Assembly (NCBI GenBank): GCA_034336665.1
Contig: JAPFBE010000002.1
Location: 37,117,406 to 37,181,405, forward strand
DNA: 64,000 nt
Direction: 5' to 3'
DNA from: Luscinia megarhynchos
Taxonomy: Eukaryota; Chordata; Aves; Passeriformes; Turdidae
In this document: in pieces, positions 33,991 to 47,782 of the stretch
Layout: each line of letters begins with the position of its first letter
Position numbering within the stretch: the first letter of the stretch is position 1
Notes under the pieces: model-generated
Databases searched by the model: none
What the model was told of the DNA's origin: nothing
The model's input: the letters and a program-made list of their open reading frames with translations, nothing else
Made by a program: the position numbers and the translations under genes

Positions 33991-36972
33991 ACGCACCGCT
34001 AGCAGGCTGGGCAGCTGGGAGCCTCAGGACACACTGACTGCTGGGAGCTGAGGGAAACACAATTCTGCAGTTTATTGATCTGGCTTCTTCCTCCTAATGA
34101 CTCTCACCACCTTATGCATGCTGCTGGAATTTTGCCTCTTTTCTGAATTGGTCAAATACATTTCCTTTCGAAGGAGAAGAGAGCATTTAATCTCCTGGGT
34201 TACAGCACGTAACTCTTTGCTTCCCTTCAACTCCTTTGAAGCTGCAGGGGTATCTGAACAGTTACATCTTACTTTCTCCCACTTCAGGATGTTTGCAGAA
34301 TTCTTTTTTTCACCACCAGTACCCCTAGCTACTCCCACAGCAGTCTTACCTGTTTGCCATGAAATTCTAATGTCTCTTTCATTATAAAAATGTTTTCCAA
34401 AAAGCATAATATAGAAATTTAATTCAAACTCCTTCATTGTTTCTGACCAGTCTGCAAAGATCAAGACATATCCTATAGAGCTGCTGTCTTAAATTAACTG
34501 TTTCTACCTTGAACTTCTAGACATTGAAACCATTTTCTTCAGCCTGTACTTTGTAGAAAATCATCCTTTTCAACTCCCACACGCACTTCACTGTTACTAC
34601 TTTTGGTGTTCAAAAGCAAGAAATGTGTTGTGTCAAGAACAAATAGAGTTTGCTTTCCCTCTACCTTGCATCCCTAATCTCTTTGGTACAATACAAACCA
34701 TTCTCAACTCCACTACCTTCTTCCTGAATATTAATAATCAGGAAAATGTCAAAGCTGGACAGCTTTTTTAGCTGTACTCTTCTTTACTTTGAAACAAGAT
34801 AGACATCATGTGCACAACATTTTCTCAGCTTCACATTTATGTACATGTAAATAACAGAATATGGACAGATCAAAATGGGATTAACAACAGGAAAAATATG
34901 CTTCTGGGCTCAGATAATCAGACTTTTAGTAAGATACTGGAAGGTTCTTGCAACTAGAAAAGTTCAAGCTCTATTTTTTTTTTAGAAAAAACAAATTTAT
35001 TCCACATCAGTTGCTTTGCCTCCCTTTTTGTCTTTCCATGCTGAAAGACACACGTGATGAAATTTTTATTCCCTAGTCACACATACTGCAACAGTAGCCT
35101 TTCTGGAATTGTTCGACAGTATAGCTTCAATATTCTGAGGGGCATTGATCCCCTAAAGTTGGTAAAATAACTACCTTAGTTTTGGGAACAGATTTCAAAG
35201 TTTCCCTCTGAACAACACGTGTTCCCACACAACAAGAAGAAGAAAGTGTTTTAAAAAATCAACAACAAAAAAATCAAACAAAAACTCCCAATACCCACAC
35301 CTGCCTCAAGAAAAAAATCCTCCAAAGCCTAAAATTACTAATCTTTATGTGTCTAACACAAGCAGGCACACAAAGATTATTTTGATCTTATGGTACAACT
35401 TGGGCATCTTATAGTTTACTTTCTAGAAGCTGCTTCTTTGATTCAAAATGCACAGAAAATGTTCTGTGCCCAACCATACACTTTCCAACACTGATCTACT
35501 CATTACCCTACCTCAGAACTTCATGAGAACATTCTCATCTTTGAGAAGAAAAATGAAAATCAACAAACAACAATTTAGAAACCATTACTGAAATACCCAT
35601 ATATCTTCAGATTAAATCCAAGCTCTGATTTTATCTTCAAGTGTTCAATTGCCAACAAAAGAAAGAAAAAAGAGGAACACTCACAATAATGCTAAAATAA
35701 TCTGTTTCATCCTTCATATTTAACTCACCTAGTTTATGGAGGTTTTGCACTAAGTTGACAATAGTGTTGCTTTTAGTGAACTTATCTTAAAAAAAAAGTA
35801 GCAGGTAAGGAATATGTATGGCTTAAAACCAGATTTTTTTTTTCTGTCCTTGGAAAAAATTTTTGAGAAAAAAAAGATAAACTTGGACTGGTAAAGGTTT
35901 TTTTTCCCTGTTTATGTGGATGATAACTTACACATACATAGTGTTGTAGGGTATGCTTATGTGAAAGGAATGGCCCAGAAACTTACTGCAACACTAGTCA
36001 CTGCTGCCAGCTCTACTTAGAGACCTCAGGCAGTAAAGGAAGATTCTAAAATCCCTTGCACAGCTGACACTCAAGACTACAGATATGTAAGAATTCTGCA
36101 AGTCTTGACAATGCATGAGAGTTATTTCTGAACATCCACAGAGGTACCAAGAAAATTTCAAGTAGGCTATCTTGGACTATTGTTCATGTGCCGACACAAA
36201 TGAGAAATGACACATTCTTTTGCCTTAATCCTTGAGAGCTCACTCTTGTCATAAACTTCAGAGCTCATTCAGTATTTCTCAACAACACCCATGTCCCACA
36301 GATTACAGCTTTTTTTGTGAGCTCACAAGGGAGGTAAAGGCATGAAATACCGCCATCAAAAAAAGAGCTCTAACTTTGGAAATAGAATTCAGAAGTTCAA
36401 CTCCTTCCTCATTTCTTTTCCATAAGTAACTATTTCTCAAGCAAAGCCTAAAAATATTTTTTCATAATACAACAGATTTTAAAATGGTAGCTTGGTCTCT
36501 CTGAAATTTAAGTGTGGAAGGAATACTATTTAGCATTTTCAATAGAAAGACATTACAAAACAATATAATCCATTTAGGTTTTTGGAGTATGTAAAAGTAG
36601 AGCTTTTGTTATAGTATTAATCTAACTCAGTACAACACCCATGAATATATTTTTGCTGTTCAGACTTCTAATGAAAATTTGAAATTCCCTACACAATCTA
36701 AAATAGTTAAGAACAGGAAAAATATCCTATCTTCACTATAGCAGCACAACTGTAAGCTCTCCTAAATGTGGGTATAATTTAAATGCTAGTCCTTTGAAGT
36801 CTTTATATCCTCTTTCCTCCAAAAAACTCTTGAGTTTTGATCATAATGAATTAAACTCATTTAATCTATATGCTAGATATTTATCTGAAGCTACTTCAGT
36901 AATTTCCAGATGGCAGTCTTTAATCATTGGAACACTAAGATTCCCTCTTTCCCTGCAGTGTCAACCTCTGCA
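33991..36972. other. 3 kb AT-rich, one splice-like open frame
   Basis: No repeat family was recognised. Apart from the minus frame at 34072-34464 listed separately, the frames are short. Between 34465 and 36790 there is almost no open frame of note. T- and A-runs occur near 34973-34983 and 35836-35872. Confidence 0.55.
34072..34464 (-). other. 130-codon open frame containing a splice-site-flanked segment, low support
   Basis: The frame begins at a TTG, so it has no natural start there. Within it, 34350-34451 (102 bases) lies between an acceptor-like TCTTTGCAG and a donor that matches the consensus closely (CAG/GTAAGA), and is open throughout. The translated segment runs DWSETMKEFELNF and on to RISWQT, rich in aromatic and charged residues. 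No family was recognised. The frame stays open beyond the donor for another 92 codons, Lys- and Arg-rich. It could be a chance frame, an exon of an unknown transcript, or old element sequence next to the CR1 fragment. Confidence 0.15.
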
Positions 36973-37013
36973 TAAAAAAAAAAAAAGAAAAAAAAAAAAA
37001 AAAGAAAAAAAAA
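36973..37013. repeat. Poly(A) with AAAAG interruptions
   Basis: An A-rich tract broken by single G bases. No upstream AATAAA at the right spacing was seen. The Lys-rich frame end over it is an artefact. Confidence 0.85.
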
Positions 37014-37683
37014 GGGGCAATTAATTTTAAGATGCTTTAGCTTCACTTTGAAGTACACAAAAATGTTAGTTGGATGATAACACTAACAGCAAAGGTGGCA
37101 GTTTCTATTCCTAGCCTTCCATGTATCACATAAACTAACTCATATCCTACTTATTTCTAGGACTTTGGCCCAAGCAAAGCACATATGTCACTTTGCTTCT
37201 CACAGTTCTTCCATATGTCACATACACAAACCTATACAAAGAAGACAGTCTGATACAGCTTAAGTGAAAAAAATTAAGTTTCTCTTAATTCAGTCACCCT
37301 TCTACTTGGAATCCAAAGCTTTTGCATTCAGACTGGCCAATAAAATTCAGAGTTACATACATCACTTACCCTCAAAGCAGTCCATTTTTTTAAAATGGGT
37401 GTTGCCCACACTTGAGGAGGAGGCTTTTCTGATTAAACATCATGGGTCACTGGAATTTCAACAAATGGGGTTGGCTGTGCATATTCATTCACTCTTTCTG
37501 TGGCATTGGTTGCAGTGGAGAAAAAGATCAGAACAATTTATCACACGGTTTCAAATGAAAGCATGACAATTCATAGTTGGGTATGTCCCATACAAAAAGT
37601 CTTACATTGTTTAACATCAGTGTTTGCTGTTGCTTCAGTTTCTTGTTTCCCAGGTTCTCCTATAATCATGGGAACAAAAAAAG
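37014..37683. other. Unannotated sequence
   Basis: A 100-codon plus frame (37264-37566) is open but matches nothing that I know. No repeats were recognised before the CR1. Confidence 0.5.
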
Positions 37684-38100
37684 ACTGATGAAGAGTCTAG
37701 AGGACAAGTCATGTGAGAAGTGGCTGAGGGAGCTGTGATTGCTTTTGCCTGGAGAGAAGGAGGCTCAGGGATGACCTTATCACTCTCCACCTGTCTGACA
37801 GGTGGCTGTAGCCAGGTGAGGATCAGTCTCTTCCCCAGAGCAACAAGCGACAGGATGAGAGGAAACAACCTCAAGTTGCACCAGGGAAAGTTTAGGTGGG
37901 ATATTATCAATTTCTTCATCGATAGTGTTGTCAAGCACTGGAACAGACTGCCCAGGAAAGTGCTTGAGTTACCATCCCTGGAAGTATTTAAAAGATGTGT
38001 AGGTGTGACACTGAGGGACATGGCTTAGTGCTGGACTTGGTGGCATTGAGTTCATGGTTGAACTTAATGAATGAAGGGGTCTTTTCCAACTTAAATTATT
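37684..38100 (+). mobile_element. CR1 LINE 3' end, different subfamily from the 7.4/12.2 kb pair
   Basis: A plus-strand CR1 3' end starts in the ORF2 C-terminus, where the sequence corresponds to the block ending in LEEKRRLR in other elements. It continues through a frame (37720-38028) containing GNNLKLHQGKFRWDI, VVKHWNRLPRKVLELPSLEVF and the terminal TLRDMA. These match the CR1 GNxxKLxxGRFRLDI and HWNRLPREVVxxPSLxxFK motifs. It ends with TCTTTTCCAACTTAAATTAT near 38100, after which the octamer is degraded. The open C-terminal frame of 102 codons is a CR1 remnant, not a host gene. Confidence 0.93.
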
Positions 38101-40041
38101 TTTTGCCTCTTTCTTTCTTTCTACAATTCTACAGATTCCTTTTTCTTTCTGGAAAGACCACTAGAGCAGCACCAGCAGAAGAGGGAGTTGAGGAGCAGGG
38201 GGAGGAGAGCTAACAAAGGGGATGAACTCAGCTTCCCTAAAGTCCCAGGCAATCCTGCACTACAAAACAACTGCAATAGCTGCCCAATGGAAGAAGATAA
38301 AACAGTGTCCCATTTTTGGATAGGTATTTATCCAAGAAAAAGCTTTAAAGAACCAAGTACCAATTCTTTCTTCCTGTAAAGGCTTTTTGATTTTCGTACA
38401 CAAAACAGAATAAAAAGAGTTCCAAAATTTTCACACAAAACATTCAGTTCATTCTGAAGGGGGAAACATAAAAAGGAACAAATAAATACCATTATGAACA
38501 CTTTAGTCTCATCCTTAAAGCAAGGCAATGGCTGAACTACACTGAGTCACATAGAAAGCTTGTATTCAAGATCTCTTGCCTTCTCTGAGCACTGCAACAG
38601 TCAGGCTTTTGGAAAGTCTTCACTGATTTTTAGAAGTCCCACATGAAGTTCTGCAATTATTTTTTTTAAAAACTCATTTAAGTTTGCACTCTTACTCCAT
38701 TTTCTCCATAGATGCAGTAAATTTTCCTATTCTAAAACTTTTTCAAGCATATGCCAATGTGAAAGCACCAAAAATCAGATTCATCTCTATATTAACAGAA
38801 CAAAAGAGTTTGTTGGAGGCCACGAAAATGCCTCCTGTGTTCTTCACTCAGCACAAATCCTGCAGATTCTGCAACACCACATTTTTTATCTAATGTCATT
38901 TGTCTCAGATCTTGAGAAGTTTGTTTTAAATCCCATCTTCTAGAGAGCAGAATCAAGTGTAAGGGTACCTTTCATTCAGAAATAAACCAATGCTTTTTTA
39001 TACTTTAATTTTGTGGAGGGTTTGGCTATATCTAGTTGAGGAGGGGGAATTCCAAACTCTTTAGTATTTCTTGATTGTACACCAAAACTACAAGAATTTT
39101 TGTTGTTCACAAAGATTGTAGATGGCAAGATGAAACAAACTACATGAATTTATTATTGACTAGCACCATTCTAGATTCACAACCAGCCAAAGAGTCAGCA
39201 GTAGCTTGGGGAACAGTCAAGCTGTCTGCTGTATCCACTGAAAATCCAGACATTTTCTTACAGTTTTGCCTAAACTTCTGAGAAGCCTTAGAGCACATCT
39301 GCCTGCCAACTCTTGCTAAAGACAAAGCACTCTCAATTACAAAGAAATTCAGTGTTACTCTTCAATGCCTTGTGGAAACACTGCTGATCAGTCCTGATGA
39401 CGCAAACAGAAATTAAATATTGCCTCCATAAGGGTATTCTCTCCATGGCAGAAATTAAACAGAAAGGAAGAAAACCAGACTGACTTCTTCTCAAGCCAAT
39501 AGAAGAGATAGAACTAGGGACATAAGCAGGGCCATGAAATTCTTATCTCTGCATTTCACCTTTCCTGGCCTTTCTAGTTCCAGGGGCAGCCATCACCTTA
39601 ACATCTACTCAGGAACAAAGGTGGGATGTTCAGCAATAGACATGGGCTGAGGTTCTTTCCTATTTTCTTGTCATGAGAGGACCATCTGAATTTGTTTTCA
39701 TATCTCTCACTAGAAAGTACAGGAAATATAAATACTGGAGTCTAAGTGAGCAAGGAGCCAGCAGATAGCAGCCAACATAATAAAAAATACCAACTGAATT
39801 GAAAGTAGTCATTCATTCATATATTTCCAGTGTAAGATGAAAAACTGTGCCAACTACAAACTCCACAAAGCAAATGGTACTCCATCAATGCCCCAGGGAA
39901 TAAAAGGTTTGGCTGAAAAATCAATGAAGACCATTAAAATTATTATAACAATGCAAATACATGGCCCCATGAATAGGCACCCATTTAGTGCTTAATATTG
40001 CAATATTACATTTTTGTTGCTCTTCCACAGAAAAAGCTATG
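38101..40041. other. Unannotated AT-rich sequence
   Basis: No gene or repeat family was recognised. Small frames up to 69 codons look random. Confidence 0.55.
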
Positions 40042-40242
40042 CAATACTAAAACAGGATTTTTTTTTACTGTGTGAGTAACCATGAACTGGAACAGGTTGA
40101 CCAGAGAAGTTGTAGAGTCTCTCTCCCTGGAAATACTCAAGAATTTTCTGGTTGTGATTCTGTGCAATGTGAAGATGGCCCTGCTTGAGAAGGGAGGTTG
40201 AAGCAGATGATCCCTCCCAACTTGACCCATTCTGTGATTTTT
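40042..40242 (+). mobile_element. CR1 LINE, short 3' end
   Basis: CATGAACTGGAACAGGTTGA (40081-40100) is the HWNRL block of CR1, followed by GAGAAGTTGTAGAGTCTC and CCTGCTTGAGAAGGGAGG. The element ends at CCATTCTGTGATTTT (40228-40242), the terminal octamer. It is 5'-truncated and diverged. Confidence 0.9.
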
Positions 40243-43200
40243 ATTCTTTCACCATAAAATTTTAAAAACCATCCTTAAGTTAAAAGCCTGAACAACTAAT
40301 GAAACTAGAGTGAGCTCTGATGACTGAAAACATTCTATCCATCCTTTTCAGCTGCCCATTGTTCTCTACAACATATTCCTACCATGACTGCATAGCCGAG
40401 GAAAGACCTCACAAGACTGATTTGTCTTCATCTATGAGTAAAACCAACCAGCTTGATGTTGACTGTGCTCAAGCACGAGCCTCCTGCATCAGCTCAGATT
40501 ATAACATCAGCAAACCCAGATGGTGCCCAGATGCTGCTCACCACCCAGCCCAGCCTGCTTTCTCTTCCTCCCTGGTGAACTTTATTTCCTTCCCAAGCAG
40601 GCAGGCACAGCCTTGCAGAACCCAGTTCAGCAGCATGGTCTGAGTTACCCAGCAAGCTCACATGGGCAGAAACCCCTGTGTGCCCAGCCTGTGAATGAAT
40701 GCCTGACCTCAGCCTTGAACAGCTTCATCCAGTGAATTGGCCCTTGGAATCAGAGTAGGTTCATGGGCTGGTTGACAGGAGTTGATGGTTTGCTAGTATG
40801 GAAAGGACCAATCCCATTCCCACTCACATCTCCTCCCAACATTGTCCTACATGGGACAAAGTCTTTCTGCCAGCTGGCAGGGAGGCATGCAGCCAAGAAT
40901 TGGGAAGAGCAGGTCTAGCTCTTTTAGTGACTAAGTGCTAGTAGGCCAGCCTAGCCCCTTTTAGCCTGGTGTCCTATGTCTTGAGGTGAATTGTTCTGTA
41001 TAAAATACAGTGTATTGTCATAGCAATAAGAACAACAGAGCATGAGAAGTTTTGAATCCACAGAACAGCTGCTTTTATCTATATTACCCAGAGGCTCAGC
41101 CTTCCTCATGCTCTTTCCCATTCTCTGGAGCCACTGGAAACTCCTCTTTTAGAAGGTCTGCCTCTCTGTGTAACATTTTCTGAAGAGTACTAGGTGTTTG
41201 AAACTCTCCAAGACATCTTAGCCCCCCTCAGTTACAGACAGGACAAGCCTTGCTATCCTGGGGAATATTTGCCATTCTCAGTCCATTGGTGACTGAATCT
41301 GGCATTGCTGTTTGTCAGAAGACGTGAATGTCAGGATGAATAAATGCTATCTTGAATGTATTTTCTGGCAAAATTATTAGCTAATTAATAATATGTGCAG
41401 CAAACAAAAAATTGTTCAGCACATGGTATTTATAAATTACACTCTGCAACTATGAATCTGTCACACTAACAAATCAGTTAATTAAGTCATTTAGTGATCA
41501 GAGCCAGGAACTCGGATCAGAGACTGCTGAATACTGATGTAATCAGCAACTCAGTTGCTGCACAATAGCTCAAAACATACAATTTTGCACCTTGGCAAAA
41601 CTCAACATACTCATCTATGAAAAGGATGCCTTGCTTGCTTTGCAAACATCCTGCACATTTAAATTAGCCTTGTGAATAAGAACACCTAAACATCAAGAGT
41701 TTCTCCCAAACACAAATCTTTTAAACACTAGTAAGAGACATATTTCAAGAGTAGATTTAACTCTTCTGCACAGTTCAACTTGGTAAAATGCCATATATTT
41801 TCCATTTGCTAATTATTCTCTTGTAAGACTATTTGATGGAAACAAACCTGTTTTTCAAGTAAATGGATAACAGTCCTACACATGTGAAAGTTAGTAGTAC
41901 AAATTTTTAAGATATATAATCTGAATTTGCTGTCAGGATCACACTGAAATTGCTCAGTAGTAAAAAAATACCCAACTGCCCCCACAAAACCTGGAAGTTT
42001 ATCTCCTGATGACACAGTAAGGTGGATACCACTGCAGAAGTAACTGCCAGAAATTGTAAGCAGAACAAAATGAATGTGCTGCTGTTGGCTGTCAGTGCCA
42101 TGCCTCACATCTGAGAGCAACAGAAAGGGAAGTGATACCAGTGGCCTTGCAGCAGTCAGAGGTGGTGATAGGGTGGTGATGAATAATAATCCTTAGTATG
42201 GCAGAACATATGTTGCAGGCTTGTGGTTTCATTTCTATATCTACCCTTCACAGGCAACAAATGACGTACATGCAAGGCCGTGAAAGAGCAGAGATGCTCG
42301 GGAGATTTGGCAGCTTTCTTGTCTTCTCCTCATACATATCCTGGTGGAGGTCACTCCCAAGTTTCATTAAGAGAAATTCAAACCACAAGGGCTGTGATGT
42401 GGCCCCCCATTAGCTTTCTGTGTCTGCCTGCCAGAGCTAACTGAGGAACACTGGATTTCACGCCTAGGACATGGCCTGATTCACCTTCCCATGTGGAAGT
42501 GTTCAGCCAAAGCTCTCCAACTGGGGGAAAATGGAGGGGGTGGAGTGATAAGACAACTAATATAACTTCTTACAAGTGCTGCTATTTACACTTTTATACA
42601 CTTTATACAGCTTCTGCTGTCTACAGGGGAAAATCACGCTGTTTATGTTCACACATCTAACTTAGGTGGTACAGGGATAAATCTAGACTTTCTGGCCAAG
42701 GAAACCAGTTTCAGAATAGGCCTGGTTGTTTTGGCATATAATCACAACTGACAAACCAACATGAAAAGAAACTGGGTGAACAATTTTTCAGCAGTGCAAA
42801 GCTTTAAATCCTCAAAGAAATAGCATTTAACACCCACTTTATTCCACATTACACCTCTGACTTCCTGTCCCAGTTACACCACCTTCCTTCAGAGGCACTG
42901 TTTCTTCTGCCTCTGCTTTCACCACCCCAGTCAGCTGGTCCATTTTCTGTTCTTCAGCTCCCCAGGCATTTTGGGCTTAACTTGCTGGGTGCTCTAGTGG
43001 CACCTAGGGTCTAAAAGGATCTTTGTGAAGAATAAGGAGGAGAATAAGGTGGAGAATGTGCCTTGTAGCAGAGGCAGTGCTGTCAATCCTGATCCATTTA
43101 CAGGAAAATGGGTCATCAGTGAAGGGGGCTTCACTGAACTACAGAGACCTCTCCACTTTCACTGGTGGGATGGTCAAAACTCCTACTTCAGGCATCTAAG

Positions 43201-46200
43201 TAGGATGACTCAGTTTAGAAAGTGTTGCTAAGACCTGTCAGCATAGCTCCCTGTCAGAGCAGGCTGTCTCATCTCATCTAATTTATTAATGTTTCTCAAA
43301 TTTGATTAAATAACCTAAGAAAATATCTCTTGGAGAGCATCCCACTGAAGTACACAACACAGTTGGAGATTCTCTGCATCTCACATCGTGACTGGACATA
43401 TTCCCAGCCTTTCTGTGACAAGATCCTCAGGTTCTGTTCTCGTTCTCTAGAAACAGTCTTCATCCCTCCCCTCAGCTATACTCTTTCACTTAAAGACAGA
43501 ACTTTTTTCCCATATCATTCTTCTATGGAAACTGCTTTCCCACCCTTTTGTGAAGGAGCATGCTGTGACTCTAGTGATAAGATTAGTTATCTACTTACAG
43601 GAGATCAAGCAATTGGTATAAACTGGACAGAGAATTCACTGTTCCTATGATCAAGGAGTATTGAATCTTAGAAATTTATGCTGTGTTTATTTTCTTCTTG
43701 CTGCTCTGAAGTGGGGAGACACTACCCCTTCTTGCAGAGGTACAGACCTCAGACTGCAGCCATACCTAAATGACTGGGGTCTTGCAAAGTGTCCCACTGC
43801 AAGTTTTGATCCCCTTGATGTCCAAACAAAAATCCCTTTAAAAAAAAGGCACATCAGAAAATGCTGAGTGCACAGCTCTTGTCTCAGAAGTCATGTTCAG
43901 GGCTAGCAGCTGCACTTGAGAAGTGGTCCTGGTTTAAACATACCAAGTGTGATCAGTATCTTCTCTGAAACAACATCAAGCAATTCCTGACTTCTTAGGG
44001 TATGTGTGCTGCTTTTGAGTTTAGGTCACAGCACTGGGTAGCTGACAAACATTACATGAAATATTCTCCATCCCACACTCTTGAGAATTAATTTTGTAAG
44101 AGCCTTTGCAGTTTCTATGGGAGATGGCACATCCACCCCTGCTCTGCTCACCCTCGGGTGGTCTCCCACTTCACTCTACAGAGGATTCCACCTCCACTTA
44201 CTGCTGTTATTTATTCATCCCCAGTGGAAAGTGAGAGGACTTCACTCCCACCTGAGACAGAAACAAACAGGCCAAGCAACATTCAGCATGATTAAGAATT
44301 GTGGTTTCTTTTATCCAAACCAAAATTCATACTGTTGAAGATGAGCAGAATGCAGTTGTGCTGTCCTACATTCAACTAATCCAGGTTTGTGGAGGAAAAT
44401 TTCCCTGGAGAGAAATCACATATAGAATGCTATAGTCCTATGCAGTGTTCATCTTTCCTTGTTGTACTATGCCTGGAGTGTTTATATGCTAAAATCATCT
44501 AACAGCACAGCCTACTGACTGTTCTCTCCATCAGACAATTAATTTATATTCCTGGGATCTCGTTGAGAGCTGGGAAGTAAAAAATAATTTGAGACAGTTT
44601 TCAGAAATTTTCATCTATGGTTTGATGTTCAGGCTGTGACTCTCGTTGTATTTAGCCAGGAAGAGTTAGCTCTTCCTAAAGCTGTAGCTGAAAAAATAAT
44701 CAACAGCACCTCTGCTATCCAAGGCAAAAATTCCAAACCATTTCAGTTGTATTTACTGCAAGTGTCAGACAGAGAAGCAGAGTAACCAATTAGCTGAATT
44801 CTCAGCCTATTTCTGATACGTGCACCAGTGCTCAAACTCTTTGGGGGATATAAATCAAATTTCCATAGGCATATCCTCAGGAGCATGCCACTTTGCACTT
44901 CACAGAACCTTGAATGCAGGCAACATGAAGACAAAGCTGATTATTTAGAAGGAAGAAGTACAGCAGGAATTTTCTCCACCACAGCTTTGGTCACACAGGG
45001 GCTCCAGGCAGTCTAGATCTGTGCAAGCAAATTCTCAATACAGCCAGCTCTGTACCACTTCAAATGATACCCTGAAACCCCTAATTCTGTTCCAAACTAC
45101 CTTGGTGTAGCTGGAATTCTCTCCACTCTTTCAGTTTATTTGGAGTTACTAGCTATTTATTCTGATATACTCTAACACTGGGCAAGTAAACAAACAGGAA
45201 TTCATTATGGTGACCCTGTAAAAAATCCACCCTTGCTGTTTTCCTCAGAAGTTAGATTTGTGGTTAAATTTTCAGTATCCATAAATATTTATAACAGGCT
45301 TTCAATATTTTTTCCTACCACATCTCTTAGTTTTTTATGCTACTTGTATTTTCAAGGTGATTTCTCACTTGCAGAAGCAGGTCAGAAAAATTCCTTGCAT
45401 CCAAAGAATCACTTGGCAATTAGAAAACTTTATCAGTGACCACAACACAAGATTCCTAAATTACTGATAGGTTTTAGGAAAAAATGTGGTGATAACTTTA
45501 AATTATTCAAAATTAAATTGGAAGATATTTAACTTGATCAGATTAAGCAACTCATTGTTAAAAAAAAAACCAAACAAAAACCTTAAAGAGAGGCCACAAT
45601 ATAATAAAAGGAATAAAACAGGGAAGCCATAGGAAGCTAATCAGTCATGGAAGACTCATTTTGTTCCTTCCTAATTTTCCTCTGTAAGTTATAAATGTTA
45701 ATGAAGCTACTGGAGTGTTTGCTGCCACCCTTAAATTCATTACTGTTAGAGAGAGAAAAGGAAGTGGAATTGAACAAAAATCAACACAATTTGAATGGCA
45801 TCATCACAACAGTAACACGACACAACAAATTTTCCCTGCAAACTACTGCTGCTATAAGATAATAAATCCTGGAGTTACCCTAATTAAAACCAGATGAATA
45901 GGAGTTGAAAATGACAGAATACTTGTCCTCTGCGTTCAGCTCAATCAACAGGCACACTGGAATGACAGAATGGGACCACAGACAAAATGCTGTGTTCACA
46001 GCCTGTCAGAGACAGGGCAATCTTTCCATTTCTCTCTCTGCTCTCAGCCTCAGCCCACGGCACACCTCTGATGGAACTGTCTGCTAAATCAACTCACGGC
46101 TCTATTTGGAACAGCAGCAGCATACTTCAGACTTACAGGAAAACAGGTAGCTCCATAATAGGTTTAAAAATATTTTAAACCATCCATATTTTATTTTATT

Positions 46201-47782
46201 AGTTAATTAGTTCTCAGGTAACAAAAGATAGCAAGTCAGAATTGTATATATTTGCCAGTCAGTTAAGATCTGTCTGTGTACTTCTGCAAAAACAGTTTTT
46301 TTCCCATCTGAAAACATAATTCCTGTTACAGTAACACTTTCACTTCACTTTCATGTTTCTTTTTGCTTTTAATTTTCCCCCTCAATTTTGAATTCACAGT
46401 TTTAGTGACATTAACTGTTTCTATCCAGAATAATTGCAATGCTTTCCTAGGGAAACCTAAAAATCAGCTTTTCATTCAAATTTTCTTTCAGGGAAAACGT
46501 CTGCCTTCGCAATTAGCTCTTAGCTGAGAGAGTAAAATATTGATTAAACTTCTCAACACAATGAACATCTCCATTTCATGCAGCTTAGTTTATAACACCT
46601 CCTTCTGAGAAGCACTAATATTGGTCTGATACACAGAAATTTACATTACCACAAAGTCAACCATTGCCTTCAACAGGCTTTAGAGGAAACCTTCAAATTT
46701 TCCATTTAAAAGCTGTGGCACATCTTCCTATTTTTCACACCAATAAGAGTGAGATAAGAAAAATCTAAGGCTGTAGAGAAAGGTAATCCATGCCAACATT
46801 TATCAAAATATTCTCATTTATCTTGGAAGGAGTCCATTGCTTTATACCTGCTTGAATTAAGACAGTACTTCATGAAGATGCAAAATTTGCAAATATTACA
46901 TTGAGGTAATTATATAAGGTGCTACATCTTTCACAGGGCTGTACATGCCTCTGTTCACTCCACCTGCTTCCTGACCCACCTAGGAAATCCTCACAGTTCT
47001 TCTTATGACCAGATTTAGAGTCAAAATGAAAAGATTCAAATTATGTTTCTCTCAGTACAGATATCTTTCCTCAAAATCATCTGTGTAACATAAATCTTAG
47101 GAAAAAATTCCATAATGGATGAAACATTAGCACATCTCGAAATTTAAGGTCCATTTGGTAGGAGCAACACTTAATTTATGGGCTGCTTTTATTTTTTTTC
47201 CCCTTTCCAGCTGCATGTGAGTTTGTCCCAGGCTCTAGTCGTGTCTGATGATGTCAGCACACAGTTCCAGATCAAGCCTTATCATCTAACATAATCAGCT
47301 CAGAACTTCTCTGTTACACTCTATTATCTCTGAGGCTTGATGAAATTCTGCTATCATTACCCACCTCATTTTATGACAAATGGAAATTATTTTAGTAATC
47401 ATTTCTGCAGATCTTGTATTCACTCTCTCTAAAGCTTTTCATTTCTTAAATTTGGAGATGGGTAACTGATAATTTAGTATTGGGTTTGTTTTTTCTCAAC
47501 TAGGTTTTCAAAACCTGGGAGGCCTAGAAAGGAAAAATACCAAGCAATATTTCACTCTTTTGGATCAGACTAGGTTGAAAAGCTTGCACCAAGCTGATTT
47601 ACATTCAGAAAACCAACCACAGAAATTACTGCACACTCTTTTTTTCCAAGTAACATCCCATTCATCAGTGCTAGAAACCCTGACTCCATTTCCTGTTGAG
47701 GTTGTTTCAACTACATGGAAAGTTTTTTTCCAATAAGGTCAATGCTGAAATATATAATGAAGTCACAAAATAATGTAATAAT
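40243..47782. other. 7.5 kb without recognised repeats or genes
   Basis: This is the longest repeat-poor stretch in the window. The largest frames are 107 codons (40320-40643, plus), 103 codons (41809-42120, minus) and 106 codons (43330-43650, plus). None has a motif that I know. A short (ATC)n run lies inside the CR1 that follows (near 47947-47960). Nothing else could be named. Confidence 0.5.

Noticed and set aside
37720..38028. 102-codon plus frame as a host gene
   Set aside because: It matches the CR1 ORF2 C-terminal motifs HWNRLPR and PSLEVF, and ends at the CR1 stop.
41809..42120. 103-codon minus frame as an exon
   Set aside because: I found no splice sites of quality or known motif, and a second minus frame overlaps it. 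It is probably chance in AT-rich sequence.
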